In this document: positions 27,435 to 37,086 of the stretch, one piece after another
Numbering within the stretch: the stretch's first letter is position 1
Layout: every line of letters begins with the position of its first letter
Assembly: GCF_039544005.1 (NCBI RefSeq)
Contig: NZ_BAABKV010000001.1
Span: 7,440,001-7,504,000 of the forward strand
DNA length: 64,000 bases
From: Kitasatospora paranensis
GTDB lineage: Bacteria; Actinomycetota; Actinomycetes; Streptomycetales; Streptomycetaceae
Reading direction: 5' to 3'
Translations under genes and position numbers: made by a program
Notes under the pieces: model-generated
The model's database searches: none
The model's input: only the letters and a program-made list of their open reading frames with translations
What the model was told of the DNA's origin: nothing

Positions 27435-28253
27435 CCGGCCCACCTCGCCAGTTCGCGCGGGGTGGCGACGACAGCCGCGGACTCGTCCTCGGGCTGCTCG
27501 CCCAGGTAGAGGCGACGCACCTCGTCCGAGCGGGACAGCTCGGCCGCCGGGCCCTCCAGCCGGACCCGGCCCACATCCAGGACACAGGCGTGGTCCGCCA
27601 ACTCCAGAGCGAGCGCGGCATTCTGCTCGACCACCAGGACACCGGTGCCCTGCTCGTGGATCTGCCGGACGATCCGGGCGATGCGTGCGGTGATCTGCGG
27701 CGCGAGACCGAGCGAGGGCTCGTCCAGCAGCAGGAGGCGGGGCCGGGCCATCAGGGCCCGGCCCATCGCGAGCATCTGCTGCTCGCCGCCCGAGAGCAGC
27801 CCGGCCGCCTGACGGCGGCGCTCGGCGAGCACCGGGAAGAGCGCGTAGATCTGCTCCGCCGCCGCGCGGGCGTCGGCCCGGCCCCGGTTGCGGACGCCCA
27901 GCCGGCCGGCCTTGAGGTTGTCCTCGACCGACAGACCGGAGAAGACCCGGCGGCCCTCCGGCACCTGCACCACCCCGGCGGCCACGACGTCGGCGGGGGC
28001 CCGGCCGGTGAGGGGTGTCGCCGAAGGCGATCGTGCCGCCCGCCACGGCGCCGCCGTGCATCGGCAGTGTGCCCGAAACGGCGCGCAGCAGTGTCGACTT
28101 GCCCGCGCCGTTCGCCCCCAGGAGCGCCACGATGCCACCGGCGGGCACCTGGAGGGAGACATCCTGCAGGGCGTGGACCGACCGGCCGTACACCACGGTG
28201 AGGTCCCGGACGTCGAGCGTGTCCGGCGGCGCCGGTGGTGCTGTTGATCTCAT
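27431..28253 (-). CDS. livF: ABC ATPase LivF (one frameshift)
   Basis: About 274 residues from ATG 28253. Walker A (GANGAGKST) lies in the first frame. QVPEGRRVFSGLSVEDNL, the signature LLSGGEQQMLAMGRAL, and Walker B LLLLDEPSLGLAP lie in the second. The break is at the GGGG near 28012-28015. It is the first gene of the livFGHM operon. A downstream reading frame that appears to fuse LivF's start with LivG is an artefact of this frameshift. Confidence 0.83.
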
Positions 28254-28689
28254 GGAGCGGGCTCTCTTCCAGCAGATGCGATGCGAGGGTTGCGAGGCGT
28301 CGGCGGGTGCGCGGCGGTTGCCCGCGACGTGGGGGCGCGCCACCGGGACCCGACGAGTCGTTCCGGCGCCCGCCGGGCTTCGCCGGCCGGGCCCGAGGGG
28401 GAGCGGATGGCTCCGGGCCCGCGGTGCCGGGGGCTCAGGATGGGACGGCGACGTGAGCCGGGTCCAGTGCCGACGGCGCGTACCGGCGGGTCGCCGACCC
28501 ATCGTGTGTCCGGTCACACAGGGGCCGCCCCTGCGGTTGGGACGCGGCACAAGGGCGGGGACGGCGGAGTCTCGGAGGGGTATCGAAGCGGTCTCGGTGG
28601 CGGGCCCGTAACGTTGTCGACCGGTTACCCGGATGCTCTGGCGTTCCGGTCCGGCACACCTGAACGATGAACTCGGGGACGGGGACGTC
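28254..28689. other. Intergenic region upstream of liv operon
   Basis: About 430 bases. It must hold the leftward promoter of the liv operon. No gene with a ribosome site or known family is seen. Confidence 0.45.
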
Positions 28690-29065
28690 GAGTGGCGGGC
28701 CGCACCGGCCTTCCCGTGCGGCAGCGTGCGCGGCTTCGTCCGGCTACTGGCGAACACCGCGGACCTCGGCGCGGTCGAGGCCGGGCGGCCGGCGTTAAGG
28801 GGCCCAAGCCGCTGCCGCACCTAGTCGGCCGCAGGAAGGTCGCCGCTGCCGAGGTGGACCGGGCACTGGTGACCGGCGCGTGGCGGAGCCCGGTGTTCGC
28901 CGAGCCGGACGTCGAGCCGGGGTGCGCGGAGAAGACGGCCCACTCGCTCTGTGCGCTGGAGCACCTGCTCCGGGTGCTGCGCCACCGCGATGTGCGGGGG
29001 CACCGACCCGCGGCCGATCCACGGGTCGGTGACGGACATCGTCGTCGAGGTGGTCCGGCGTAAAC
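28690..29065 (+). pseudogene. Decayed Tn3-family transposase fragment
   Basis: Two adjoining frames together read like the amino-terminal/middle part of Tn3-type transposases: FVRLLANTADLG, then LPHLVGRRKVAAAEVD, LVTGAWRSPVFAEP, and CALEHLLRVLRHRDV followed by a DPR. A frame change and stop lie near 28800, and no catalytic DDE region, resolvase or 38-bp ends are visible. It is a relic of past insertion. The match is from memory of the family pattern and is moderate. Confidence 0.55.
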
Positions 29066-29124
29066 CCGACGCCCGGGGCAAGGGCTTGACGCAGGCCGCA
29101 AGCCCTGCGACTGACGGCACATCG

Positions 29125-29175
29125 AAGCCCCGCCGGGCGAGGAGACCTGGAGAGGTCACCTGCCTGGCGGGGCTT
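29125..29175 (-). terminator. Terminator after the I36/CHAP gene
   Basis: 14-bp stem with one mismatch (29125-29138 with 29162-29175) ending in CTTTC on one side, about 115 nt downstream of the 29292-30113 stop. Confidence 0.65.
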
Positions 29176-29291
29176 TCGGTGTGTGCCGTTGTCGCTTCGG
29201 CGGTCGGTGTCGGGCCGCCGTGGCCTGCGTTCCCGCAAGGTCATCCCGGCTGTGGAGTTGTGCCGGGCCGGTGTCCTGCCGGTGGTGGTTG

Positions 29292-30113
29292 TTAGAAGTG
29301 GAGCATCCACTGGAAGTCGGACTGGGCGCTGCTGACGTGGACGTGGCTGCGGGTGCCGTAGGCGAGGGGGTTGTTCCAGTTGTATTCCTCGACGTCGAAG
29401 GAGCCGTCGGAGTAGACGGCGTTGACGTAGGCGACGTGGCCGACCTTGTGGACGTCGTTGACGGCGATGGCGCCGACGGTGGGGGTGGTGTTGACGGTGA
29501 CGCCGACGCGGCGGGCGGCGTCGTCCCAGGTGCCGGCGTTGCCCCAGGTGGTGCCGCCGTAGGAGTTGCTGAAGTTGGGGACGCCGAGGCGGCTGGCGAT
29601 GCGGTAGGCGGCGAAGGCGGTGCAGTTGTCGGCGGCGAAGCCGCGGGTGCCGTGGTCGAAGTCGTTGGTGGGGGTCTGGTTGCCGCTGCCGCCGCTGGTG
29701 AGGAACTGGTGGGAGGCTTCGTTGTTCTTGAGGGTGGTGTTGAGGTTGCCCTTGGCGCCGGGGGCGAAGTCCTGGCTGGCGCCGCCGTAGTTGCTGTTGA
29801 AGTAGACGCGGACGGTGTGGCTGGTGCGGTTCCATACGGATGCGGCGTTGTTCTTGGTGCAGATGCCCTGGCCGGAGCCGGCGCTCTTGAATTCGTAGCA
29901 GGTGGGCTGGGTGTCGCCGAGGTCGCTGATGGAGCCGGTGAAGTCGGAGACGGAGCCGGCTTCGTCGCTGTTGTAGTAGTAGCAGAACTCGCCGGAGTCG
30001 CAGACTCCGTCGCGGGAGGCGGCGAAGGCGGGGGCGGTGGTGGCGCCGATGAGGGGGACGGCCATGGCGAGTGCGGTGCCGGCGACGGTGAGCATGGTGC
30101 GTATGTTCTTCAT
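29292..30113 (-). CDS. Secreted peptidase-inhibitor I36 / CHAP-domain protein
   Basis: 273 residues. An N-terminal signal peptide ends near APAFA. Next comes an I36-like Cys-containing domain (GVCDSGEFCYYYNSDEAGS to about residue 110). The C-terminal CHAP (NlpC/P60-like) domain has the catalytic Cys in ADNCTAFAAYRIA, His in VGHVAYVN and the EEYNW acid segment. CHAP domains cleave peptidoglycan stem or cross-link peptides. The domain order fits a Streptomyces secreted cell-wall amidase/endopeptidase. Five 11-bp tandem repeats lie just upstream. Confidence 0.8.
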   Translation of the reverse strand: MKNIRTMLTVAGTALAMAVPLIGATTAPAFAASRDGVCDSGEFCYYYNSDEAGSVSDFTGSISDLGDTQPTCYEFKSAGSGQGICTKNNAASVWNRTSHTVRVYFNSNYGGASQDFAPGAKGNLNTTLKNNEASHQFLTSGGSGNQTPTNDFDHGTRGFAADNCTAFAAYRIASRLGVPNFSNSYGGTTWGNAGTWDDAARRVGVTVNTTPTVGAIAVNDVHKVGHVAYVNAVYSDGSFDVEEYNWNNPLAYGTRSHVHVSSAQSDFQWMLHF

Positions 30114-30178
30114 GGTTGTCTCATTTCGTGACGTGTCATCAACGGATGCTCTGGACGGCGTATTTGGGACGTACTGGG

Positions 30179-30233
30179 GTCGTGCTTCGGTCGTGCTTCG
30201 GTCGTGCTCGGGTCGTGCTCTGGTCGTGCTCGG
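30179..30233. repeat. Five tandem 11-bp repeats
   Basis: Units GTCGTGCTTCG, GTCGTGCTTCG, GTCGTGCTCGG, GTCGTGCTCTG and GTCGTGCTCGG, head to tail. They lie between the I36/CHAP gene start and the upstream peptidase gene stop, in the place of the I36/CHAP promoter. The 11-bp period is one helical turn. Confidence 0.85.
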
Positions 30234-30251
30234 GAGTTGCCGTGTGTGCGG

Positions 30252-31142
30252 TCAGTGGGTGCGCTGGTATTCCTCCCAGGTCTGGATGGGGATGCGGGGG
30301 CCGTCGTCGGGGGCGTGGTTGGCGAGGCCGTTGAGGCCGAGGTAGTAGTCGCCGGTCTGGTTCTGGGCCTGGGTGGAGAGGTCGGTGTCGTTGATCGCGG
30401 CGGCGTGGATGTGCCAGGGCCAGTCGCCCTGGGTGGGGTTGCGGATCCAGGCGGCGAATCCGACCTGTCGCAGTGCCTTGGCGACGGTGGTGCGGGTGGC
30501 GGTGGACATGGTGTCGATGTTGATGTCGACGACGCCGCCGCCGTCGTGGGTGCCGGCGGAGGTGGGGTCGCCGCCGGGGTTGTAGGAGCCCTGGGAGAGG
30601 GTGAGGTGGAGGCCGGCGAGGCGTTCGGCTTCGGTGAGCATGTTCTGGGTGCGGGTGTCGATGGTGTAGCCGTCGCGTTGGAGCTTGGCGCCGGGGCCGA
30701 TCTGGTGGGTGATGGTGTATCGGCCCTGGCCGAGTGTGGTGAGGGAGGTGGCGCCGGGCAGTCCGTTGGCGGCGAGGCCGGTGTAGCCGAGGGAGCGCTG
30801 GTAGGCGGCGTAGGCGGTGATGGTGGTGGTGCCGAAGTAGCCGTCGACCCATTTGGCGTCGAGGAGGCCGCGGGCCTGCAGGGCCCGTTCGACGGCGAGG
30901 ACGGAGTCCTTGGCGCCTGGGGTGAGTGTGTTGTCGGCGCGTCGGGGGTCGATCTGGGCGGCGAGGACGGTGGCTTCCATGTCCACGACGGGGAGCGTGG
31001 TGGTGGTGGCCGCGGGGGCCTGGGTGGGTGGTGGTGGGGTCGTGGCGTGGGCCTGTGCGGCGCTGAGTACGAGGCCGCTCAGGAGGGCGATGGCGGTGAG
31101 GAGTCGGGTGGCGGTGTTGCGGGTCTTGGTGGCGGTTGTCAT
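30252..31142 (-). CDS. Secreted peptidoglycan-binding, M15-like peptidase
   Basis: 296 residues from ATG 31142. The signal peptide is LLTAIALLSGLVLSAAQAHA. A peptidoglycan-binding-1 domain follows at about residues 70-140 (VERALQARGLLDAKWVDGYFGTTTITAYAAYQR). The C-terminal domain has GTHDGGGVVDI and WPWHIHAAA, resembling the zinc ligands of D-Ala-D-Ala/L,D-carboxypeptidases. It would act on the cell wall outside the membrane. It is probably coregulated with the neighbouring CHAP protein; exact bond specificity is unknown. Confidence 0.75.
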   Translation of the reverse strand: MTTATKTRNTATRLLTAIALLSGLVLSAAQAHATTPPPPTQAPAATTTTLPVVDMEATVLAAQIDPRRADNTLTPGAKDSVLAVERALQARGLLDAKWVDGYFGTTTITAYAAYQRSLGYTGLAANGLPGATSLTTLGQGRYTITHQIGPGAKLQRDGYTIDTRTQNMLTEAERLAGLHLTLSQGSYNPGGDPTSAGTHDGGGVVDINIDTMSTATRTTVAKALRQVGFAAWIRNPTQGDWPWHIHAAAINDTDLSTQAQNQTGDYYLGLNGLANHAPDDGPRIPIQTWEEYQRTH

Positions 31143-31431
31143 GGGGTGGTTCCTTCCGGTGCGGTGGATGATCGGCCCCGACCGCGTGCCGGTTGCGGGC
31201 ACCGGGCGGGTGGGGATGGTGACGGGGGCCCGCGAGGGGGCAGCGGTGAGCGGCGCCGCTGGGCCGGTGCGGCCGTCGCCGGCGTAGGTGCTGTGGGGAG
31301 GGGTGGTGACGGCTTGCGATCAGTGCTGCTGGGTGGGCTTGACGGGTTTCGGGGGATCCGCCCGACGGGCAGGACCAGCTCTTCCGGTATCTGGTGCCGG
31401 GGTGGTTGGTGTGGTGTGGTGGGTTGTGTGG

Positions 31432-31872
31432 TCAGCAGCGGACGTCGGTCTTGACGGCGATGTCGCCCTCGTTGACGTAGGGGATGGGGCCGTAGCCGGT
31501 CCAGCCGAGGGCCTGGGTGCACTGGGTGAGGGTGGCGGCGCCGGCGGACCAGATTTCGACGGGGTTGTGGTCGCAGCGGGGGTCCTGGACGTCGTGTCCG
31601 TTGTTGGTGACGATGGCCGCGCAGACGTCCCAGCTGCTGTGGGAGGTGCGGTAGCCCTCCCAGACGTACAGGTAGGAGTAGTTCTTTCCGCAGCCCTTGT
31701 ACTGCTTGACGGATGCCATGGTCTGTCCGCCGACGTTGAGGTAGGCGGTGCTGCCGATCTGCGTGACGCTGGAGCAGCCGGACGGGGTGGTGGCGCTGGC
31801 GGTTCCGGGAATGGCGAGGAGCATCGGGACGGCGAGGGCGGCGGCGGCAGCGATCTTGGTGAAGCTGGGCAT
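31432..31872 (-). CDS. Small secreted Cys-containing protein
   Basis: 146 residues. The signal peptide is short and clear (KIAAAAALAVPMLLAIPGTASA). The mature part has six Cys and many aromatic residues (YSYLYVWEGYRTSHSSWDVC), suggesting a disulfide-bonded extracellular domain. I do not recognise a family. The position, among cell-wall-active secreted proteins, suggests an exported binding or inhibitor protein. No operon link is shown. Confidence 0.65.
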   Translation of the reverse strand: MPSFTKIAAAAALAVPMLLAIPGTASATTPSGCSSVTQIGSTAYLNVGGQTMASVKQYKGCGKNYSYLYVWEGYRTSHSSWDVCAAIVTNNGHDVQDPRCDHNPVEIWSAGAATLTQCTQALGWTGYGPIPYVNEGDIAVKTDVRC

Positions 31873-32275
31873 GGCGAACGGCCTTCTTTCAGGACAAGGA
31901 AGGGGACGGGAGGGGAGGGGATGCCCCCGGTCGTCGCCAGGGGTGGAGCAGGCTTCTTCCGCGGGCAGGCTGTACTGTCTTTGCCCGGTGGCGGATTGGC
32001 GGGGTGCTGCGGTTCGGGGAGGGCCGGGTGATGCCGGTCGGCCCCGCCGGTACGGCCCGGCCGGGGACTCTGGGTGCGCGGTCACCGGCGGACGAGGCCG
32101 TGGAGCCCGTGACGACGGCGGTGTCGCCCGTCGGGGCGTGACTTTGCCCGAGTGGCCGTCATGTGGTCAGCCGGTCGGTGGTGTTCGGGTGGACACCGGT
32201 GGGTGGTTCTGAAGCTCCCGGCGCGACCCGCACCCGTGCGGCCAAGAGAGCCGTGGCCCCGCTTGCGTGGGGGTC
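31873..32275. other. Intergenic region
   Basis: Upstream region of the small secreted protein gene. It contains several GC-rich imperfect hairpins near 32010-32060 and 32240-32270; the latter could end transcription of the next gene. No coding frame is supported. Confidence 0.4.
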
Positions 32276-32755
32276 CTACGTGAGGGCGAGGCTCCAGCCT
32301 TGGAGGGCGGGCGCGTTCTGCAGGGCGCGTTCGCAGGCGTGGCGCAGGTTCGCGGTTGCCGCGTCGGGTGTGTCGGCGATGATCGCGGCGGCGATGCAAC
32401 AGCGATTGAGGTCGATGCGGGAGCGGATGTGTTCCACTCGGTCTTCGGGTCGGCTGTGGACCCAGATCAGATCGGTGACCGCTTCGGCCGTCAGCTGCAA
32501 TGGCGCCGGGTCGGGACGGATGAGGGTGACGGCGACCAGCTGCACGGGGTCCGGGTCAACTCTGTGCGGGGGTGCGGCGGGAGCGGCGTCCCAGTCGAAG
32601 CCCGCCACGGTGGTGGCGTGCTGGACGGCCGGGTGGTCGGTGACGATGCCGCTTGCGGCGGCGGCGCCCAGGCCGACGGTGAATGCGACGATCAGGCCGG
32701 TGCACATGATGCGTATCCTGCGGGCCACGACTGTTCTCCCCTGTTTGGTAACCAT
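32276..32755 (-). CDS. Exported or membrane-anchored hypothetical protein
   Basis: 159 residues or slightly fewer, as several starts are possible. One hydrophobic segment near the N-terminus (IMCTGLIVAFTVGLGAAAASGIV) could be a signal peptide or anchor. The remainder is an alpha-helical domain of unknown family with a Cys pair (LNRCCIAAAI). It lies divergent from the LuxR-type regulator. Confidence 0.5.
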   Translation of the reverse strand: MVTKQGRTVVARRIRIMCTGLIVAFTVGLGAAAASGIVTDHPAVQHATTVAGFDWDAAPAAPPHRVDPDPVQLVAVTLIRPDPAPLQLTAEAVTDLIWVHSRPEDRVEHIRSRIDLNRCCIAAAIIADTPDAATANLRHACERALQNAPALQGWSLALT

Positions 32756-32972
32756 GCTGTGCCGTTGGGTGGTTCGCGGAATTCGCCCCGGTTGGTGTGG
32801 CGTTTTCCGCTGACGAGGAAGAGCTTGCCGTCCACGCAGGGCGATGTCACGGCTACAGAGGTGGCATCAACTCGCTCGGCATCTTGGTGCCAGATCATTT
32901 CGTCTCCGGAAGGCATTGCGTCCGCGGCCGCCGCGCACCGATGATGACGATCATCGACATGGGGTCGGCGCG

Positions 32973-33946
32973 GTGTTGCACGCACTCGGACTGAACGAAC
33001 TGACGGAGAGCGTCTACAGGATCCTGTTGGCGGAGCCGGACTGGGGGTCGAGCGGATCGCCGCCGACCTGCACCTGCCGGAGGCACAGGTGCGGGAGGCG
33101 CTCGACGAGCTGCTGGAACTGACGCTGCTGCGGCCCGCGGGCGACTCCCGCGGGTTGCGGGCCGTCAGCCCGGAGGTCGGACTGACCAGGCTCCTCGCCC
33201 GCAACCAGAACCAACTCCTGTTCCGTCAGCAGCAGTTGGAGAGCGCCCGGTCCGCGATCGCGGCCCTGTCCGCGGAGTTCATCGACCGGCGGCCCGACGA
33301 CGAGATGGTCGTACGGCTGGACTCCCTCGAGGCCGTCCGTGACCGCCTGGAGGAACTCGCGGCGACCGCGACCCAGGAGTGCCTGTCCCTGATGCGCGGG
33401 GGAGCGGTCCGCCCCGATTCCATCCAGGCCGGCAAACACCCCAACCAGCTCGCGCTGGAACGCGGAGTGGTCATCCGCAGCATCTTCCAGGACAGCTTCC
33501 GCAACGACCCCGACACCCTGCGCTATGCCCGGTGGTTGGCGGATCTGGGTGGTCTGACCCGCACCGTGCCGCTGCTGCCGATGCGGCTGGTGATCGTCGA
33601 TCGCAGCATCGCCCTGGTGCCGACCGACCCGAGCGACGGTCGTCGTGGCGCGTTGGAGCTGCACGGTGCGGCCCTGATCCAGCCGTTGTGTGCGCTGTTC
33701 GACGAACTGTGGCGCAGCGGTGCGGACTTCGGGCTGCCAGCGGTCCGTGACGATCGGGACCTGACCGGGTCGGAGCGTGCGCTGTTACAGCTGCTGGGCG
33801 AGGGTCACACGGACGAGTCCGCCGGCCGCAAGCTGGGTCTGTCCTTGCGGACGGTGCGTCGGATGATGCAGGACCTGATGAATCGTCTGGGCGCCGACAG
33901 CCGCTTCCAGGCAGGGGCCCAGGCCGTGCGGAAGGACTGGCTGTGA
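32973..33946 (+). CDS. LuxR-type regulator with TrmB-like N-terminus, TTA codon (one frameshift)
   Basis: About 325 residues from GTG 32973. The N-terminal winged-helix part (LNELTESVYRILLAEPDW, then VERIAADLHLPEAQVREALDELLEL) is split by a missing base in the five-G run 33043-33047. The middle region is coiled, and the C-terminal LuxR HTH is LTGSERALLQLLGEGHTDESAGRKLGLSLRTVRRMMQ, with the break between helices intact. This architecture is common among Streptomyces regulators. Codon 33785-33787 is TTA, rare in Streptomyces and read by the bldA tRNA. Confidence 0.82.
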
Positions 33947-34451
33947 CCCCGGGACGGCGTGGAGTCCGTTCCGACAGGTGGCCGCCTCCGGTTTGCCCGA
34001 GCAGCCCCTGACGGGCCAGTCGTCCCGGCGGAGGTCTAATTCACCCCGGCAGGCTTCGGGCGGAGACGGTGCGACATGGTCCCACCGACCGAGTCGCGCT
34101 CTCCGCGCGGAGAAGTCCTGTCCCATCGCGAGCCGGTGGGACCACGTGTCGGCGGTGAAGCGGTCATCGCTGTCGGTCCTCCGCATGGGGGATCAGCGGC
34201 CCGGAGGCCGGTGCCTGGCCGTCGGGCCCTGTGCCGCACGCAGGGGCAGTACGGGGCCCGGGTCGTGGGGCTACGATCGCGCGTCCGGGCTCGAGTGGGG
34301 TTCGGAAGGGGAAGCGGTCCTGTCGAAGTCGGCCACTGCATCACAGTTGTGTGGCCGGTCGCACCACTCACATTCGAATCCTCTTCTCTCGCAACAAAGT
34401 TGACGGATCGGCAAGCTGCGGGCGCTGCCCTCCGTCGGGCACCACAACGCC
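33947..34451. other. Intergenic region with 10-bp inverted repeat
   Basis: About 500 bases between the regulator and the lipase. TGGTCCCACC near 34077 is matched by GGTGGGACCA near 34137. No gene is supported. Confidence 0.45.
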
Positions 34452-34495
34452 GCTGCCCGGCCGCCCTCTCCGGGTGAGGAGGGCGGCCGGGCAGC
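34452..34495 (-). terminator. Terminator downstream of the lipase
   Basis: Perfect 17-bp stem (34452-34468 with 34479-34495) and 10-nt loop, 12 nt beyond the lipase stop on the minus strand. Confidence 0.85.
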
Positions 34496-34507
34496 GTGTG
34501 TGCGGTC

Positions 34508-35461
34508 TCAGCCCGCGAAGGGCACGTACAGGCAGGGGACGGGCTCGGGGTGGGCGGGATCGAGGGCGTTCAGGACCATGGTCAGCGACCGCGGCCGGTA
34601 CATCAGTTCGACGTGGCCGGAGAGGTCGATCGCGCAGCCGTCCTGCAGGGTGATGTTGGTGACGTTCGGTCCGCTGAGGAAGTCGTTGGTGTACGGGGAG
34701 GAGAGTTCGTCGTACCTGGTGGCGATCACGGTGTAGTTGACGCCGGGGACGGTGTCGCCGCCCGCGTTGAGGTCGGCCAGGAAGTCGGAGCCGACCAGCT
34801 GCTGTGCGCACGCGTCGCAGACGATGGAGTCGACGTCCGAGACCGCGCCGAGCAGGTGGAAGTAGTCCATCAGGCTCGTGAACCCGCTGACGGTGCCGCC
34901 GTGGTTGGTGGGGCCGAGGCCCACGAGGGTGTGGACCTTGGCGGCGCCTCCGAGGTACTTGAGGTAGTAGCGGGGCATCATGCCGCCCTGGGAGTGGCCG
35001 ACCAGATCGACCTGGGCGGTGCCGGTGGCGGCGAGCACCTGGTCGACGAACTGGCGCAGGGTGTCGGCGCTGCCGGGGATCGGCCACAGGCCCTTGTTGG
35101 GGAGCAGGTCGGAGCCGCCGTAGTTGAAGGCGAAGACGCAGTAGCCGTTGTTGTGGAGCAGGGGCGAGAGCGAGTCCCCGTTCATCTCCTCGTTGGACAG
35201 GGTGCCGTGCACGAGGACGACGGGCCGGGGGTGCGCGGCGCTCGGCCGGCAGGACCAGTCGTTGGACCCCGGGGGCGGGGTGTTCGGCGCGAGGTTTCCG
35301 GCGGTCACGGCGGTGGCCACGGAGTACGGCACGGGCAGCTGGCCGTCGGCCGCAGCCGGGGAGGCACCGGCCAGGCCGGTCAGGCAGGCGAGCGCGAGTA
35401 CCGTGGTCACGGCCGGGAGCGATCTCATCCGGTTCAGCAGGCGGCGCGGGGGACGGCGCAT
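34508..35461 (-). CDS. Secreted triacylglycerol lipase/esterase
   Basis: 317 residues from ATG 35461, with AGGAG in front. An Arg-rich N-terminus and hydrophobic core (AVTTVLALACLTGLAGASPAAA) form a signal peptide. The alpha/beta-hydrolase core has PVVLVHGTLSNEE (oxyanion region) and the nucleophile motif GHSQGG. A typical C-terminal GHVELM segment carries the catalytic His. It resembles Streptomyces class I-type secreted lipases. Confidence 0.83.
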   Translation of the reverse strand: MRRPPRRLLNRMRSLPAVTTVLALACLTGLAGASPAAADGQLPVPYSVATAVTAGNLAPNTPPPGSNDWSCRPSAAHPRPVVLVHGTLSNEEMNGDSLSPLLHNNGYCVFAFNYGGSDLLPNKGLWPIPGSADTLRQFVDQVLAATGTAQVDLVGHSQGGMMPRYYLKYLGGAAKVHTLVGLGPTNHGGTVSGFTSLMDYFHLLGAVSDVDSIVCDACAQQLVGSDFLADLNAGGDTVPGVNYTVIATRYDELSSPYTNDFLSGPNVTNITLQDGCAIDLSGHVELMYRPRSLTMVLNALDPAHPEPVPCLYVPFAG

Positions 35462-35734
35462 GGCAGCTCCTGTGCAGAGGTGGGGGATTGCCCTGGGGGG
35501 AGTGGCAGCACGGCCCGGTGTGCACCTGGAGTGCGACACCGGTGCGGGCCGGCGTTCCAGGAGCATGGGGCGGCTCCCGCGGGGTGTCCAGGGCGCTGAC
35601 CGCCGTCCGGCTCCGTGTGGCGCAGACTTGTCGCGCGGCACAGGACAGGCCCGTTCCTGTTGTGTCCGCGGACAGCGCGGGGGGCGCCCGTACCGGGTGG
35701 TTCCCGCGGATGCCTCGGCCTCGGGTCCGGCCCC

Positions 35735-36820
35735 TCACCGCCCGGGCGGCAGCGACTGCTGCAACGCCCAGTTCTGCGGGGTGGTCCCCGCCCACCTGCG
35801 GAAGGCCCGGACGAAGCTCGACGGCTCGGCGTACCCCAGGCGCCGAGCGAGCTCCTCGGTGGAGACGCCGCCACGGCCGAGCGCCTCCCGGGCGACGCCG
35901 TAGCGCACCTCGTCGACCAGCTCGCGGTAGCCGGTGCCCTCCGCGTCCAACCGACGGCGCAAGGTCCGGGACGTCATCCCCAGCGCCTGCGCGGTCTGCT
36001 CGATGCCGTCGTCCACACCCTGCAGCCCGGTCAGGCGCGCGCGGACCCGGTGTGCGGTGCCGACCGCGCGGGCGCGCTCGGCGAGCAGGCGACGGCACGC
36101 GTCCACGCAGGCCCGCGCGGTGAGCGGATTGGCCTGCGGCAGCACCCGGTCGAGCAGGGCAGCGTCGGAGACCAGCTCCGTCGTCGGACCGCCGAGCACC
36201 ACCGGCCCGCGGAAGAACCGCTCGTAGGGCTCCGGCGTCCCGGCCTCGAACCCGAGCACCACGCGGCGCAGCGACGTGGCCTCCGGGTCGCCGAAGAGCT
36301 CACGTCGGATCACGGTGCTTGCCGCACTGTCCCGTTCCACCAGGAAGCGGCGTACGTCCGGCGGGAGCGTGTCGGCGCCGAGCCGGGCGGTGTAGACGTC
36401 CCCGGAGCGCTCCAGCCGGATCCGGCAGAACGCGAACGTGAGCTCGGCGAACTCGGCGCCGACCCGGAACGCGTCGCCGAGCGTGGCACTGCTCAACAGC
36501 GCATAGCCCCAGGTCCCGTACGTGGTGAGGTGGAAACGGGCACCCACCTCCAGGCCCAGGCCCGGACGGTCGCCCAGCGCGCGAAGGAGGTTGCGCACCA
36601 CGGCGATCTCCTGGCGCGCCTGGACGATGCCGTGCGGATCGCCCAGGTCGGCCTCGGCGATGCCGGTGCCCGCCAGCAGGCGCTCCCTGTCGATTCCCCG
36701 TTCGGCCGCGAACTCCGCGAGCAGCAGCACCCCCGCCGGTGAACGGGGGAAGTCCCAGTCGGCCAGGCCCCGGGCGATCGTCTCGGGCCGCGCGGGCGGT
36801 GGAGCCGCCGGATCCGGCAT
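35735..36820 (-). CDS. AraC-family transcriptional regulator
   Basis: 361 residues. The N-terminal arabinose-binding-like domain (Arabinose_bd, about residues 25-210; GARFHLTTYGTWGYALLSSATLGDA) is followed by a C-terminal AraC HTH (ALGMTSRTLRRRLDAEGTGYRELVDEVRY and RRLGYAEPSSFVRAFRRWAGTTPQNW). It is divergent from the esterase-monooxygenase-SDR operon and probably activates it in response to a ketone or alcohol. Direct TGTCCG repeats spaced 21 bp lie in the shared intergenic region. Confidence 0.87.
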   Translation of the reverse strand: MPDPAAPPPARPETIARGLADWDFPRSPAGVLLLAEFAAERGIDRERLLAGTGIAEADLGDPHGIVQARQEIAVVRNLLRALGDRPGLGLEVGARFHLTTYGTWGYALLSSATLGDAFRVGAEFAELTFAFCRIRLERSGDVYTARLGADTLPPDVRRFLVERDSAASTVIRRELFGDPEATSLRRVVLGFEAGTPEPYERFFRGPVVLGGPTTELVSDAALLDRVLPQANPLTARACVDACRRLLAERARAVGTAHRVRARLTGLQGVDDGIEQTAQALGMTSRTLRRRLDAEGTGYRELVDEVRYGVAREALGRGGVSTEELARRLGYAEPSSFVRAFRRWAGTTPQNWALQQSLPPGR

Positions 36821-36967
36821 CGACGCCCTCCCTCCTGATGCGCGGCGGTCTGCCGAGGCGGTCTGCCGCGGCTCGGCGCCGGACTCCGGCGACCGGGCGA
36901 TGCGCAGGCGGGCCGCGCCTGCCGGCGGCCAGCGTATCCGCCGCGGGACCTGGCCGGGCGTACCCGG

Positions 36968-36994
36968 TGTCCGGAAATGTCAATCACCTGTCCG
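36968..36994. promoter_or_regulatory. Candidate AraC operator (TGTCCG repeats, 21 bp apart)
   Basis: TGTCCG at 36968-36973 and 36989-36994, exactly two helical turns apart, in the intergenic region between the AraC-type regulator and the esterase. The spacing suits two AraC monomers. The boxes are short, so this may be chance. Confidence 0.35.
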
Positions 36995-37086
36995 CATCCG
37001 TCCTGGTAGGGGACCTGCGTCGGTGGCTAACGTCCCAGGAACCCACCCCCGGCCGTACGACGGCCGCATCTGCCGTGGAGAACCCT

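Noticed and set aside
26517..28820. One 767-codon protein fusing LivF start and LivG
   Set aside because: LivG has its own ATG at 27434 overlapping the LivF stop. The fusion arises from a missing base near 28012.
30179..30233. CRISPR array
   Set aside because: Units are only 11 bp and adjoin without spacers; no cas genes nearby.
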